Shown piece after piece: positions 1-6,793 of a stretch of 9,308 bases of DNA (position 1 is the first letter of the stretch; each line of letters begins with the position of its first letter). The translations under genes were made by a program, and so were the position numbers. The DNA is taken from NCBI GenBank assembly GCA_900546565.1, contig URDC01000055.1, positions 1 to 9,308 on the forward strand. The letters are read 5' to 3'. The notes under the pieces are model-generated. The model was not told the origin of the DNA and did no database searches. It worked only from the letters and a program-made list of their open reading frames with translations. This stretch comes from an uncultured Opitutales bacterium. GTDB lineage: Bacteria; Verrucomicrobiota; Verrucomicrobiia; Opitutales; Intestinicryptomonadaceae.

Positions 1-50
1 TGCGAACGCCTTTCCAATTTAGAATGTATTGTCTGTATAACAGGGGGAAC

Positions 51-128
51 GGCGGAAGAATTTTGCGGACGCAAAATCCGCCGTCGGGGGCGTGCCCCCG
101 CTATGGGAGCCCGCCCAGCGGGACGTCC
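51..128. repeat. Cluster of three palindromes in the intergenic region
   Basis: Three inverted repeats are packed together. The first has arms GGCGG (51-55) and CCGCC (78-82) enclosing the near-perfect palindrome ATTTTGCG/CGCAAAAT (60-67 and 70-77). The second is a perfect repeat CGGGGGC/GCCCCCG (85-91 and 94-100). The third is CCCGC/GCGGG (110-114 and 118-122), followed by the palindrome GGACGTCC (121-128). No open frame of note covers bases 1-142. Such crowded GC palindromes between genes are typical of dispersed REP-like extragenic elements, but only one copy is visible here, so that identity is inferred. Confidence 0.5.
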
Positions 129-144
129 TCGCCCGTTTTTTTTT
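110..144 (+). terminator. Candidate rho-independent terminator, rightward
   Basis: A GC-rich stem can form from GCG-GG (118-122) with CC-CGC (127-128 and 130-132), with a bulged T at 129 and an ACGT loop. It is followed by CCG and an uninterrupted run of nine T residues (136-144). This polarity would stop plus-strand transcripts entering from the left edge. It would not terminate rsmE, which reads leftward, because that strand has A residues here. Confidence 0.45.
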
Positions 145-871
145 AGGGGTTCGTGAGAAGGGAGAGTATGGCTATGAACGCGGAGTCCGTCCTTAAAACG
201 CGGTCTCCAAGCGATACCAACGTGTAGTTGTTGTTGCGCAGCGTAATGCGGTCGTCATTTGTAAAGCCGCGCTCACTGCCCATAATAATGTTCACATATT
301 CGTCCTTGACGGGATTGTATGTTTCGAAAGCGTCGCGGAAAGACGATTCTGCTTCATAGACATCGGGGGCAAAATTCACACTGTTCGGCTCGCCCGAGTC
401 GTTAAGACGGTCAATGGCGTCGCGCAACGAGTCCGCGTATTGAAAATTCGGAATGTGCGTCGCACACGCTTGTTCGGCTCCTCGTTCGAGCCATTTTTTG
501 TATTCGCCCGACATGTAAAGACTGCTTTTTGCATAGGCGGATTCGCCCTTGCTTGCGGGATAGAAAACGAGATTGCGCACGCCGAAACACGCGGCTTCGA
601 AAAGCAGACGCTGCGCAATCTGCGGACGCGCATACGACACCGCAATGCCCGCGTCGAGCGGGCGCGGATTGTTCGCAAAACGCTTAGGCTTCAAAACCGC
701 GCCGCCGTCATTCGTGAACGATACCGAGCAAACGTGGAGGTCGCCGTTCTGGTTGCCCGCAAAGACTTCGCCGCCTTCGTCCGTTTTGAGGACATTGACG
801 ATGTGTTCAAGCTTCGGGTCGCCGCGTTCGAGGCGCATGGGGGCGTCTTTGGGAAAGAGGATGCAGTTCAT
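143..871 (-). CDS. rsmE: 16S rRNA (uracil-1498-N3)-methyltransferase RsmE, divergent
   Basis: This cytoplasmic SPOUT-class methyltransferase would methylate N3 of U1498 in 16S rRNA using S-adenosylmethionine. The product is 242 residues, normal for the family. The N-terminal part (about 1-65) fits the PUA-like RNA-binding domain. The C-terminal half carries the trefoil-knot SAM-site motifs: IIMGSERGF (GSERGF at 198-203) in place of the usual GPEGGF, and LGDRVLRTDSA (221-231) matching the family's LGPRxLRTETA. The usual EQSGR-type motif is present as EQACAT. I chose the ATG at 871 because MNCILFPKD resembles family N-termini. An in-frame ATG at 904 would add 11 residues; neither has a clear ribosome binding site. 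The gene diverges from the acyl carrier protein gene. Identification is firm; the substitutions look lineage-specific rather than inactivating. Confidence 0.9.
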   Translation of the reverse strand: MNCILFPKDAPMRLERGDPKLEHIVNVLKTDEGGEVFAGNQNGDLHVCSVSFTNDGGAVLKPKRFANNPRPLDAGIAVSYARPQIAQRLLFEAACFGVRNLVFYPASKGESAYAKSSLYMSGEYKKWLERGAEQACATHIPNFQYADSLRDAIDRLNDSGEPNSVNFAPDVYEAESSFRDAFETYNPVKDEYVNIIMGSERGFTNDDRITLRNNNYTLVSLGDRVLRTDSAFIAILSLLTNP

Positions 872-994
872 AGTAGATAATCGAATTTCGCGAAAGTTTC
901 GCATAGGGGCACGCGCAAGGCAAATAAAAACGGCGGACGTTTTTACATATTTTTATGTGTTGAAAAATTGGCGGAAGTATGTTGTTATCTATAT
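872..994. promoter_or_regulatory. Divergent intergenic spacer with a candidate acp promoter
   Basis: This spacer should hold promoters for both flanking genes. On the plus strand, TTGAAA (960-965) is followed after 17 bases by TGTTAT (983-988), a four-of-six match to the -10 consensus. Transcription from it would begin at or next to the ATG at 995, giving a leaderless or nearly leaderless mRNA. That fits the absence of a well-placed Shine-Dalgarno sequence. A small AT-rich hairpin (ACATA/TATGT, 945-958) lies just upstream. I see no convincing minus-strand promoter. The call rests on motif similarity only. Confidence 0.3.
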
Positions 995-1354
995 ATGAAT
1001 ATGGAAAATTTCACTCCCGAAAAAGAGGCTAAATTGCGCGAAGATCTCAAACGTTGCAGCGCGGACACAATAGAAAAGGCGGTTCAGTTCAGAAAGACCG
1101 CAGACAAATCGCTGCTTGACGACATCGTTATCGGCATAATCGAACGCTTTACCGAGCCCGAAAAACGCGAACTTTTGCGCTCGGGCAACGACCAAATCGA
1201 TATGGTAAAAGACCTCGAATTGGATTCGCTGACAATGGTCGAAATCGTCCTTTGCGTTGAGGATGCGTTGGAAGTGAGCATCGACAACGACGACGTGCAG
1301 ACGTTGCATACCCTCGCCGATATCAAGGCGTATATCGCCAAGAAAATCGGTTAG
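995..1354 (+). CDS. Acyl carrier protein, long form
   Basis: This is a phosphopantetheine-carrying protein of 119 residues. The attachment motif ELDSLTMVEIV is clear, with the modified serine predicted at residue 78 (codon 1226-1228). The helix that follows (VEDALEVSI) and the closing segment (LHTLADIKAYI) match the ACP fold. Typical fatty-acid ACPs are about 78 residues; this one has roughly 40 extra N-terminal residues rich in charged helix-forming amino acids. ATG codons at 995 and 1001 are both possible starts; an in-frame TTG at 968 is less likely. No fatty-acid or polyketide enzyme gene is adjacent, so whether it serves housekeeping lipid synthesis or a dedicated pathway cannot be read from context. 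It is separated from the downstream operon by 281 bases and is probably transcribed on its own. Confidence 0.88.
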   Translation: MNMENFTPEKEAKLREDLKRCSADTIEKAVQFRKTADKSLLDDIVIGIIERFTEPEKRELLRSGNDQIDMVKDLELDSLTMVEIVLCVEDALEVSIDNDDVQTLHTLADIKAYIAKKIG

Positions 1355-1360
1355 TTTTTG

Positions 1361-1443
1361 CCGTCGTTTCGAAGTATTCGCGGACGCGGGCAGCAGCCCC
1401 CCAGCTCGCGACGCGCTTCGAATACGAAGTCGGAGGCTTTTTT
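1361..1443 (+). terminator. Imperfect inverted repeat ending in T6, possible acp terminator
   Basis: The arms CCG (1361-1363), TTCG (1368-1371) and TATTCG (1375-1380) can pair with CGAATA (1419-1424), CGAA (1425-1428) and CGG (1431-1433), with small bulges. A second hairpin, GGGC/GCCC (1388-1399), sits inside. A run of six T follows at 1438-1443. The position directly after the acp stop codon suits a terminator, but the bulges and the nine-base interval before the T run make it weak. Confidence 0.3.
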
Positions 1444-1635
1444 GTCGGCGCGGTTAACTTACGCGCCCAAATGGTAATGCGGGGCGACGCCGAAAAGTTC
1501 GGCGCGGCGGCATGTATAGCCGTAGCGGCTTTTGAGGCTGATTTTTCTGCGGCGCGCCCGAAATCGCGTTGCGTTGCGCTGCGTTTTTTTCGCGGCGGAC
1601 GGGATTTTCTGCCGCCGCACGTTGTCTGTAAAGTT
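1444..1635 (+). other. Non-coding leader region upstream of the ABC operon
   Basis: This stretch holds no gene I can support. It contains a short hairpin AGCCG/CGGCT (1518-1530) followed by TTTT, a run of GCG-containing direct repeats ending in T7 (1584-1590), and a seven-base-pair stem GCGGCGG/CCGCCGC (1592-1598 and 1612-1618) with a 13-base loop ending 17 bases before the ATG of the ATPase gene. The operon promoter should lie here, but I see no convincing -35/-10 pair. A frame open from an ATG at 1471 runs into the ATPase gene, but its translation has no domain-like content. Confidence 0.35.
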
Positions 1636-2649
1636 ATGCAAGCAGAACAGGAAGTTTCAAATTCGGTAATCGTGCGCCGCCTGTGTAAAACATACGGGGC
1701 GGTGAAGGCGATTGATAACGTGTCGTTTAGAATTGCCCGCGGCGAAATCGTCGGATTCTTGGGCCCGAATGGCGCGGGCAAGAGCACGACAATGAAAGTC
1801 GTTTCGGGTATGATGCCCGCCGATTCGGGCAGCGTCGAAATCTGCGGCGTAAGCGTTGCCGCCGACCCCGACGCGGCAAAGTCGCACATCGGCTTTATGC
1901 CAGAAAACAATCCGTTGCCCGAGGATCTGCGCGTCGACGAATATCTGAAATTCCGCGCAAAGTTGAAGGGCATTCCGCGCCGCGAAGTCGCTTCGGCGGT
2001 GGAGGAGGTTATGGAAATCTGCCAGCTCAACCGCAAGGCATACCGTAAAATCATCGGCAATTTGTCGAAGGGCTTCCGCCAGCGCGTCGGAATCGCCGAC
2101 GCCATTTTGGCAAACCCCGACGTGATTATTATGGACGAGCCCACAATCGGGCTCGACCCACACCAGATTTTGGCGATACGCGACTTGATAAATTCGCTGC
2201 GCGGCAAGATGAGCGTTATAATAAGCTCGCACATTCTGCCCGAAATCGAGCTTGTCTGCGACAGAGTCATAATCATAAATCAGGGCTCGATTGTCGCAAG
2301 CGGAACATCGCAGTCGTTGCGCAAAGACTTCGTTTCGACGGACAGATATTGCGTTTCGATAAAAATGCCCGAGCCCGAGTTTGCCCGCCGTCTCGCGCTT
2401 TTTGCGCCGTTTGCGGAAGTCGAAAAATGCGCGCCCTCTTCCGGCGGCTTCACGGAATACACCGTCAAGACCCCCGCAAATTCGGACTTGTCCGAAACCC
2501 TAATCAGGGAGTTTTCAAAAGACAGCGCGGCACCGCTGGGGGAGGTCTACTTCAAAAAGCCTACCCTCGAAGAAATTTTTATGGCGGCAACCCGCAAGAG
2601 CTGGGAACAGGTGCTCACGCCCAAAGGCGCGGAAGCCGAACAAAAATAA
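1636..2649 (+). CDS. GldA-type ABC transporter ATP-binding protein
   Basis: This is the cytoplasmic ATPase subunit of an ABC-2-type exporter, 337 residues long. Visible motifs are Walker A GPNGAGKST (43-51), signature LSKGFRQ (143-149), Walker B VIIMDEP (163-169), D-loop GLDP (172-175) and the switch histidine H199 in SSH. The Q-loop position reads FMPENNPL (87-94), with glutamate at 90 instead of glutamine; this PE-N-P form is characteristic of the GldA branch. After about residue 215 comes a C-terminal extension as found in related ABC-2 ATPases. I chose the ATG at 1636 because the ABC fold begins right after it; an upstream in-frame ATG at 1471 would add 55 implausible residues. It is the first gene of the five-gene cluster and should power the permease at 2662. 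Substrate unknown. Confidence 0.92.
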   Translation: MQAEQEVSNSVIVRRLCKTYGAVKAIDNVSFRIARGEIVGFLGPNGAGKSTTMKVVSGMMPADSGSVEICGVSVAADPDAAKSHIGFMPENNPLPEDLRVDEYLKFRAKLKGIPRREVASAVEEVMEICQLNRKAYRKIIGNLSKGFRQRVGIADAILANPDVIIMDEPTIGLDPHQILAIRDLINSLRGKMSVIISSHILPEIELVCDRVIIINQGSIVASGTSQSLRKDFVSTDRYCVSIKMPEPEFARRLALFAPFAEVEKCAPSSGGFTEYTVKTPANSDLSETLIREFSKDSAAPLGEVYFKKPTLEEIFMAATRKSWEQVLTPKGAEAEQK

Positions 2650-2661
2650 AGCGTTTAGAGT

Positions 2662-3426
2662 ATGAGGAAATTTATAATTCTTTTGCGGCACCAAATTTGG
2701 CAGATGGCAATTTCGCCGTCCACCTATTTTGCGGCGTTCCTGTTTTTGTGCTTTATGGCGGTTGCGTTCTTGCTGGCATTGCACGACACCAGCCTGATTC
2801 CCGAAAAACAGTCGCCGGTCGAAAAATTTTTGGGAGTCTTCTGGGTGCCAGTTCTGTTTATGGTTCCCCTGCTTACAATGCGCAGCCTCTCCGACGAGTT
2901 GCGGCGCGGAACGCTCGGCGGGCTAATGTCGACGGCGGTGTCGGCGTGGCAGATTGTGCTTTCCAAGTTTTTGGCGTGTTACGGCTTCTACGTCTTGATT
3001 TGGCTTTTGACTCTCGTGTATCTGGGAATCGCCTGCGTATACATTCCGCACGCAACCCCGAGGGATTTGTTCGAGCCCGTCCAGCTCGCGACGGGTTACG
3101 GCTTCGTGTTCCTGTCGGGGGCAATGTATGTCGCAGTCGGAATCTTCGCAAGTTCGCTCACGCGAACGACACTCGTTGCGGGTATGCTGTCTTTCGGAAT
3201 GCTCTTCTTCTTCATCGTGGGCGCGGCAATGGCGGGGAGCCTTCCCATGTCCGACGATTCGCTTTCGCGCATAGTCTCGCGCCTTTCGGGCTATTTGCAC
3301 ACATTCAGACAGCTCGACGACTTCAACAACTCGCTCGTCGACACCCGCGCGTTTTTCTTCTACATAAGCTCCGCCGCGGTGTTTTTGGCGTGGACTTCGC
3401 TGATAACGGAATCGAAAAACAGGTAG
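2662..3426 (+). CDS. GldF-type ABC-2 permease
   Basis: This is an inner-membrane transport subunit of 254 residues with six predicted membrane helices, at about 21-40, 56-72, 103-126, 140-161, 166-188 and 229-247. Between helices 2 and 3 lies the segment TMRSLSDELRRGT (72-84), which matches the MR-x-L-x-E-x-x-x-GT motif that typifies the GldF/ABC-2 family and faces the ATPase. The gene starts 12 bases after the ATPase stop and ends one base before the GldG-type gene, so the three are almost certainly co-translated. The small single-domain size means two copies, or one copy with the GldG-type subunit's helices, would form the channel; that arrangement is inferred. Family assignment is strong, substrate is not known. 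Confidence 0.88.
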   Translation: MRKFIILLRHQIWQMAISPSTYFAAFLFLCFMAVAFLLALHDTSLIPEKQSPVEKFLGVFWVPVLFMVPLLTMRSLSDELRRGTLGGLMSTAVSAWQIVLSKFLACYGFYVLIWLLTLVYLGIACVYIPHATPRDLFEPVQLATGYGFVFLSGAMYVAVGIFASSLTRTTLVAGMLSFGMLFFFIVGAAMAGSLPMSDDSLSRIVSRLSGYLHTFRQLDDFNNSLVDTRAFFFYISSAAVFLAWTSLITESKNR

Positions 3427-3427
3427 T

Positions 3428-4900
3428 ATGAAATTCGACGATTTTAAAATAACAACGCGCATACGCAAAATAAACCTCTGGATTCAGATTCTGCTCGGGG
3501 CTACACTCTATCTGGGTTTGAACTTTTTGGCGGCGCGCCACTATATGCGCATCGACGTTTCGGCGAACCACAAAAATTCGCTTTCGCCCGAAAGCGTGGC
3601 ATATATAAAAAACCTGAAAATGCCGATAGACATCTACGTGGTGGTTTCCACGCGCAACTTCGCCAACGAAAACACCGCGGTCGTCAAAGATCTTGATTCG
3701 TTTTTGCGTCAATATGAATATGAATCGCTCTCTCCCAACAGAATCAGGGTGCACAAGGTGAATTCGAATTTGGAGAATTTGAAGGCGGAGGCGTTGACAA
3801 AGCGTTTCGGCGCGGGTATCGAAAACTCGGTGATTGTCGCGGGCAAGACGCGTTTCAAAGTCGTGCCCATTTCGGATTTTTATTCGGCCGACGGCGAGAC
3901 GTCGAAGGCGTTTAACGGCGAGTCGCTCATGACTTCCGCATTGCTGAACGCCTCTGAGGAACGCCAGCCCAAGCTCTATTTCCTGCGCGGACACGGCGAG
4001 GCGGACTACAAAAACACAAACCCGATTTACGGAATTTCGGAGTTCGCGCGCGCGCTTGAAACGCGCAATTACAAACTTGCGGACTTGTCGCTTGCCGACG
4101 GTTCGCCGTTCCCGCCCGACGCCGATATGGTCGTGATTGCCGCGCCCAAAACAAACCTGTTGCCCGTCGAAATCGAGGCTCTGCGCAAGTATCTTTTGAA
4201 GGACAACGGCCGCGTAGTAGTCTTCTTGGGAATGGGCGATTTGTGCGGACTTTCCGACATCTTCTACGAATGGGGAATCCTCGCCGACGATATGCAGATT
4301 CTCGACACCAACGGCGATTTCGAAAGTTCGGAGGGCGATTTGATTGCCCGCACATTCCCGCAAAATTCGCATCCCGTCGTAAAACTTCTGCTTTCGGCCG
4401 ATATGCCCGTGCAGTTCGGCTCCGTCCGCCCCGTTCGCGGCGATATGGGCGCGTTTGCCGACGACTCGCTGAAAATCTCGCCTCTGATTTTAAGTTCGCC
4501 GTCAAGCTGGGCGGAAAAATCCTACACGCGCGGCGGGGCGCAGAAGTTCGACGAGTCCACCGACCTCGCAGGCCCCATTCCCCTTGCCATGATTGCAAGC
4601 CGCACCGGCGGCAAGGAGCACGGGCTCAATATCCCCGGCGGAAAACTCGCCGTCTTCGGCGACGAAAATTTTGTCGCCAACAAGTGGTTCGGCAGACTCG
4701 GCAATTCGATTCTCGCGCTCAATACCATAAACTGGATGTTCGAGGAGGGCAAAATGCTCAACATAGCCCCGCGCCAAATGAAGGTCTATTCGCTGACGCT
4801 CTCGCACAACGATTTGATCGGACTGTGCGTGCGCTTTCTTGCGCTCCCGTTCGCGATATTGGGGCTCGGCGTAGTGGTTTCAATAATCCGCAGAAATTAA
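3428..4900 (+). CDS. GldG-type ABC transporter auxiliary protein
   Basis: This is the third subunit of the Gld-type ABC complex, 490 residues. An N-terminal membrane helix (about 17-36) is followed by a large soluble region, expected to be periplasmic, and a C-terminal helix (about 463-486) ending in the basic tail RRN. Family hallmarks are IDVSANHKNSLSPE just after the first helix, the LYFLRGHGE motif (GHGE at 188-191) and MVVIAAPKT (234-242) followed by a hydrophobic strand ending RVVVFL. These belong to the GldG / ABC_transp_aux family, which includes the GIFT domain shared with eukaryotic IFT52. It starts one base after the permease stop codon. Flavobacterium GldG acts with GldA and GldF, but this organism shows no other gliding genes here, so the symbol gldG is not assigned. 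Confidence 0.88.
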   Translation: MKFDDFKITTRIRKINLWIQILLGATLYLGLNFLAARHYMRIDVSANHKNSLSPESVAYIKNLKMPIDIYVVVSTRNFANENTAVVKDLDSFLRQYEYESLSPNRIRVHKVNSNLENLKAEALTKRFGAGIENSVIVAGKTRFKVVPISDFYSADGETSKAFNGESLMTSALLNASEERQPKLYFLRGHGEADYKNTNPIYGISEFARALETRNYKLADLSLADGSPFPPDADMVVIAAPKTNLLPVEIEALRKYLLKDNGRVVVFLGMGDLCGLSDIFYEWGILADDMQILDTNGDFESSEGDLIARTFPQNSHPVVKLLLSADMPVQFGSVRPVRGDMGAFADDSLKISPLILSSPSSWAEKSYTRGGAQKFDESTDLAGPIPLAMIASRTGGKEHGLNIPGGKLAVFGDENFVANKWFGRLGNSILALNTINWMFEEGKMLNIAPRQMKVYSLTLSHNDLIGLCVRFLALPFAILGLGVVVSIIRRN

Positions 4901-4909
4901 GGAATTAAA
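4901..4909 (+). promoter_or_regulatory. Ribosome binding site for the DUF4340 gene
   Basis: The nine bases between the GldG-type stop codon and the next ATG read GGAATTAAA. The GGA core lies six bases upstream of the ATG, a workable though weak Shine-Dalgarno match. It supports the ATG at 4910 as the start. Confidence 0.4.
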
Positions 4910-6793
4910 ATGAAATTCAGACTCACGATTTTTTTGTTGATGGCGAATTTGGCGATGTTCGCGGCGATATGGTCGCTCGAATCGGCGAAAGTGCGCCAGC
5001 GGACGCTTCCGCGCGATGTCGCTTCGTTTACGACCCTCGAAATTTCGGGCAAAAACATCGACAAGCCGCGCGTGTTGAAATTCGAAAACAACCAGTGGCG
5101 CATAGTCTCGCCAATCGATTGGAAGGCGAATCTTTTCGCCGTCAACCGCATAAAAACGCAGCTCGATTTTATCGACAGACAGACGAGCTTCTCCAAAACC
5201 GAGGCGGTCAAGGCGGGGCATTCGCTCGACGAATACGGGCTTGAAAGCCCCGCATACGTCCTGCGCTACGGCGACGGCGAAAAAATGCACACAATCAAAA
5301 TCGGCAAAAACACGTCCGTCGGCGACAGATTCTACCTGCTCGACGACGCCTCCGACTCCATAATCGTAGTCGACAGGGAGTTTGTCGAGGGGCTTGTTCA
5401 GGATATGGAACGCCTGCGCGACCAGTCGGTTTTCGGGATGCCGCGCTTCGAAGTTTCGGCGTTTTCGGTGCGCCTGCCAATCGCAAAGTCGGCCGCCGAC
5501 GCAAAGGGCGATTTCAAGCGCGTCGGACTTGTGCGCGAGGGCGGCAACTGGCGTTTCGAAACCCCGATAGTCGCCGCCGCCGACAACGCCGAGGTCAAAA
5601 CTTTTCTGGGCGACATTTGCCGGATTTCGGCGGTCGATTTTACGCGCCGCGACGGCGAGCGCACGGGCTTTGAATTGGCATCGCTGCCGACAACAATCAC
5701 ATTGCAGGGCACAAACAAGCGCGAAGTGCTTATGCTCGGCGCGTTGTCGGCGGACGGCAAAAAAGTCTACGCAAAGTTGGAGGGCAACCCGACAGTGTTC
5801 GCAATCGACGCGGGCATTTTGCGGAAACTCGAAAATATGCAAACCGCCCTGCGCGACAAAGTCATTATGGCAAACACGCCGTCGCGCATAACGGGCATCG
5901 ACATTTCAGAGGGCGGCAAAACCCTCAAATTGCGCAGATTAAAAAGCGGCGTCTGGGACGTCATCGCGACTTCGCCCGACGGTTCGGTCGCCACATTCCC
6001 CGCCAACCTCGGGCTTGTCAACAAGCTTATGCTCGCGCTCGAATCGGTCAGGGCGCGCCAGTTTGTAAACGACGCCGCGGGGCGCGACTTGTCCGCATAC
6101 GGCATCGGCGCGGATTCGCTCAAAATCTCCGTCATAAGCGAAAACAAAGACACCGCCGCGCTTTCAATCGGTTCGCTTTACAGGCGCAACGGCGTCAATA
6201 TGCGCTACGCTGCGCTCGAAAATTCGCCCGCAGTCTACGGAATCGGGCTCGAACTCTCCGAGCTTTGCAATACCGACGCGCTCTTCTACCGCAGCCCGCT
6301 CGTGTGTTCGCTCAAAGAGGGCGACGTTTTGGAGTCGATAAAAATAACGAATCTCGAAACGGGCAAAACCGACTTTCAGGCGGTTTCCGAAAACGGGAGC
6401 TTTGCCGCGGCCGCAAAGAGGCTCGACAAGCGCGGCGCGGCGGCATTGCGCGCGCTCGAAGCGTTCGCCCGCAACACTGTTGCGGAAAGTTTTTCGGCAC
6501 GCAAGTTCGACAATTCGGGCGTCATTTTCGGCGCGGGCAAAACGCAAAAATGGCTTTATAAAATCGAGGCAGCATACACCGAAAAGGGTTCTTCGGTTTC
6601 GAAAGTCCGCGTCTGGACTTTTTCAGCGCGCGTGGGTGCGGCAACACAGTATTGCCGCGTAGACGGACTTGACGCGCTCTTTGTCCCCGAGTTAAACACG
6701 ATAGGCGCGCTTTTCGAGCTAACGCAGGAACGCCGCCAGCCCGAGCGGCTCGATATGCCCGAGCCCGCCGCGCCGTCGCAATCAGGCAAGTAG
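4910..6793 (+). CDS. DUF4340 repeat protein, membrane-anchored
   Basis: This 627-residue protein has one N-terminal hydrophobic helix (5-23) and a long extracytoplasmic region, with no other membrane segment. The region looks built from about four repeats, each of two halves. The first half (43-94, 181-246, 325-386, 471-528) has a strand, a charged strand and, in the first three copies, a tryptophan (W63, W214, W349) before a helix. The second half (108-162, 253-307, 395-452, about 548-604) follows a pattern of YGL-x-x-P, a glycine hairpin, LxIG and a closing VY-x-I strand. This second half is the DUF4340 core. DUF4340 genes commonly follow GldG-type genes, as here nine bases downstream. The role is unknown; a periplasmic scaffold or adaptor for the transporter is inference. 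The stop TAG shares its last base with the next start. Confidence 0.82.
   Translation: MKFRLTIFLLMANLAMFAAIWSLESAKVRQRTLPRDVASFTTLEISGKNIDKPRVLKFENNQWRIVSPIDWKANLFAVNRIKTQLDFIDRQTSFSKTEAVKAGHSLDEYGLESPAYVLRYGDGEKMHTIKIGKNTSVGDRFYLLDDASDSIIVVDREFVEGLVQDMERLRDQSVFGMPRFEVSAFSVRLPIAKSAADAKGDFKRVGLVREGGNWRFETPIVAAADNAEVKTFLGDICRISAVDFTRRDGERTGFELASLPTTITLQGTNKREVLMLGALSADGKKVYAKLEGNPTVFAIDAGILRKLENMQTALRDKVIMANTPSRITGIDISEGGKTLKLRRLKSGVWDVIATSPDGSVATFPANLGLVNKLMLALESVRARQFVNDAAGRDLSAYGIGADSLKISVISENKDTAALSIGSLYRRNGVNMRYAALENSPAVYGIGLELSELCNTDALFYRSPLVCSLKEGDVLESIKITNLETGKTDFQAVSENGSFAAAAKRLDKRGAAALRALEAFARNTVAESFSARKFDNSGVIFGAGKTQKWLYKIEAAYTEKGSSVSKVRVWTFSARVGAATQYCRVDGLDALFVPELNTIGALFELTQERRQPERLDMPEPAAPSQSGK

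Noticed and set aside
1..142. CRISPR array or tRNA in the left-edge palindromes
   Set aside because: The palindromes are not regularly spaced copies of one repeat, and no cloverleaf with a TTC-containing T arm can be drawn.
1471..1635. In-frame upstream extension of the ATPase gene from an ATG at 1471
   Set aside because: The extra 55 residues are Arg/Ala-rich with no domain character, the stretch overlaps hairpins and T runs, and the ABC fold begins naturally just after the ATG at 1636.
1323..2276. Long minus-strand open frame opposite the ATPase gene
   Set aside because: It lies antisense to a gene with every ABC motif intact. Its translation is Ser/Arg/Thr-rich without family motifs, as expected from GC-rich codon bias.
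2349..3431. Plus-strand open frame overlapping the ATPase and permease genes in another frame
   Set aside because: It overlaps two confidently identified genes and encodes an Arg-rich product without motifs.
3323..4372. Long minus-strand open frame opposite the permease end and GldG-type gene
   Set aside because: It is a mirror of well-supported genes, with a His/Arg/Val-rich translation and no recognisable domain.
1636..4900. Naming the transporter genes gldA, gldF and gldG as gliding-motility genes
   Set aside because: Family membership is clear, but no gliding-specific gene (such as gldK-N or sprA) is in the window and such transporters are common in non-gliding bacteria.
4880..5842. Long minus-strand open frame opposite the DUF4340 gene
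   Set aside because: Same reason: antisense to a supported gene, with unusual Cys/His/Arg-rich composition and no motifs.
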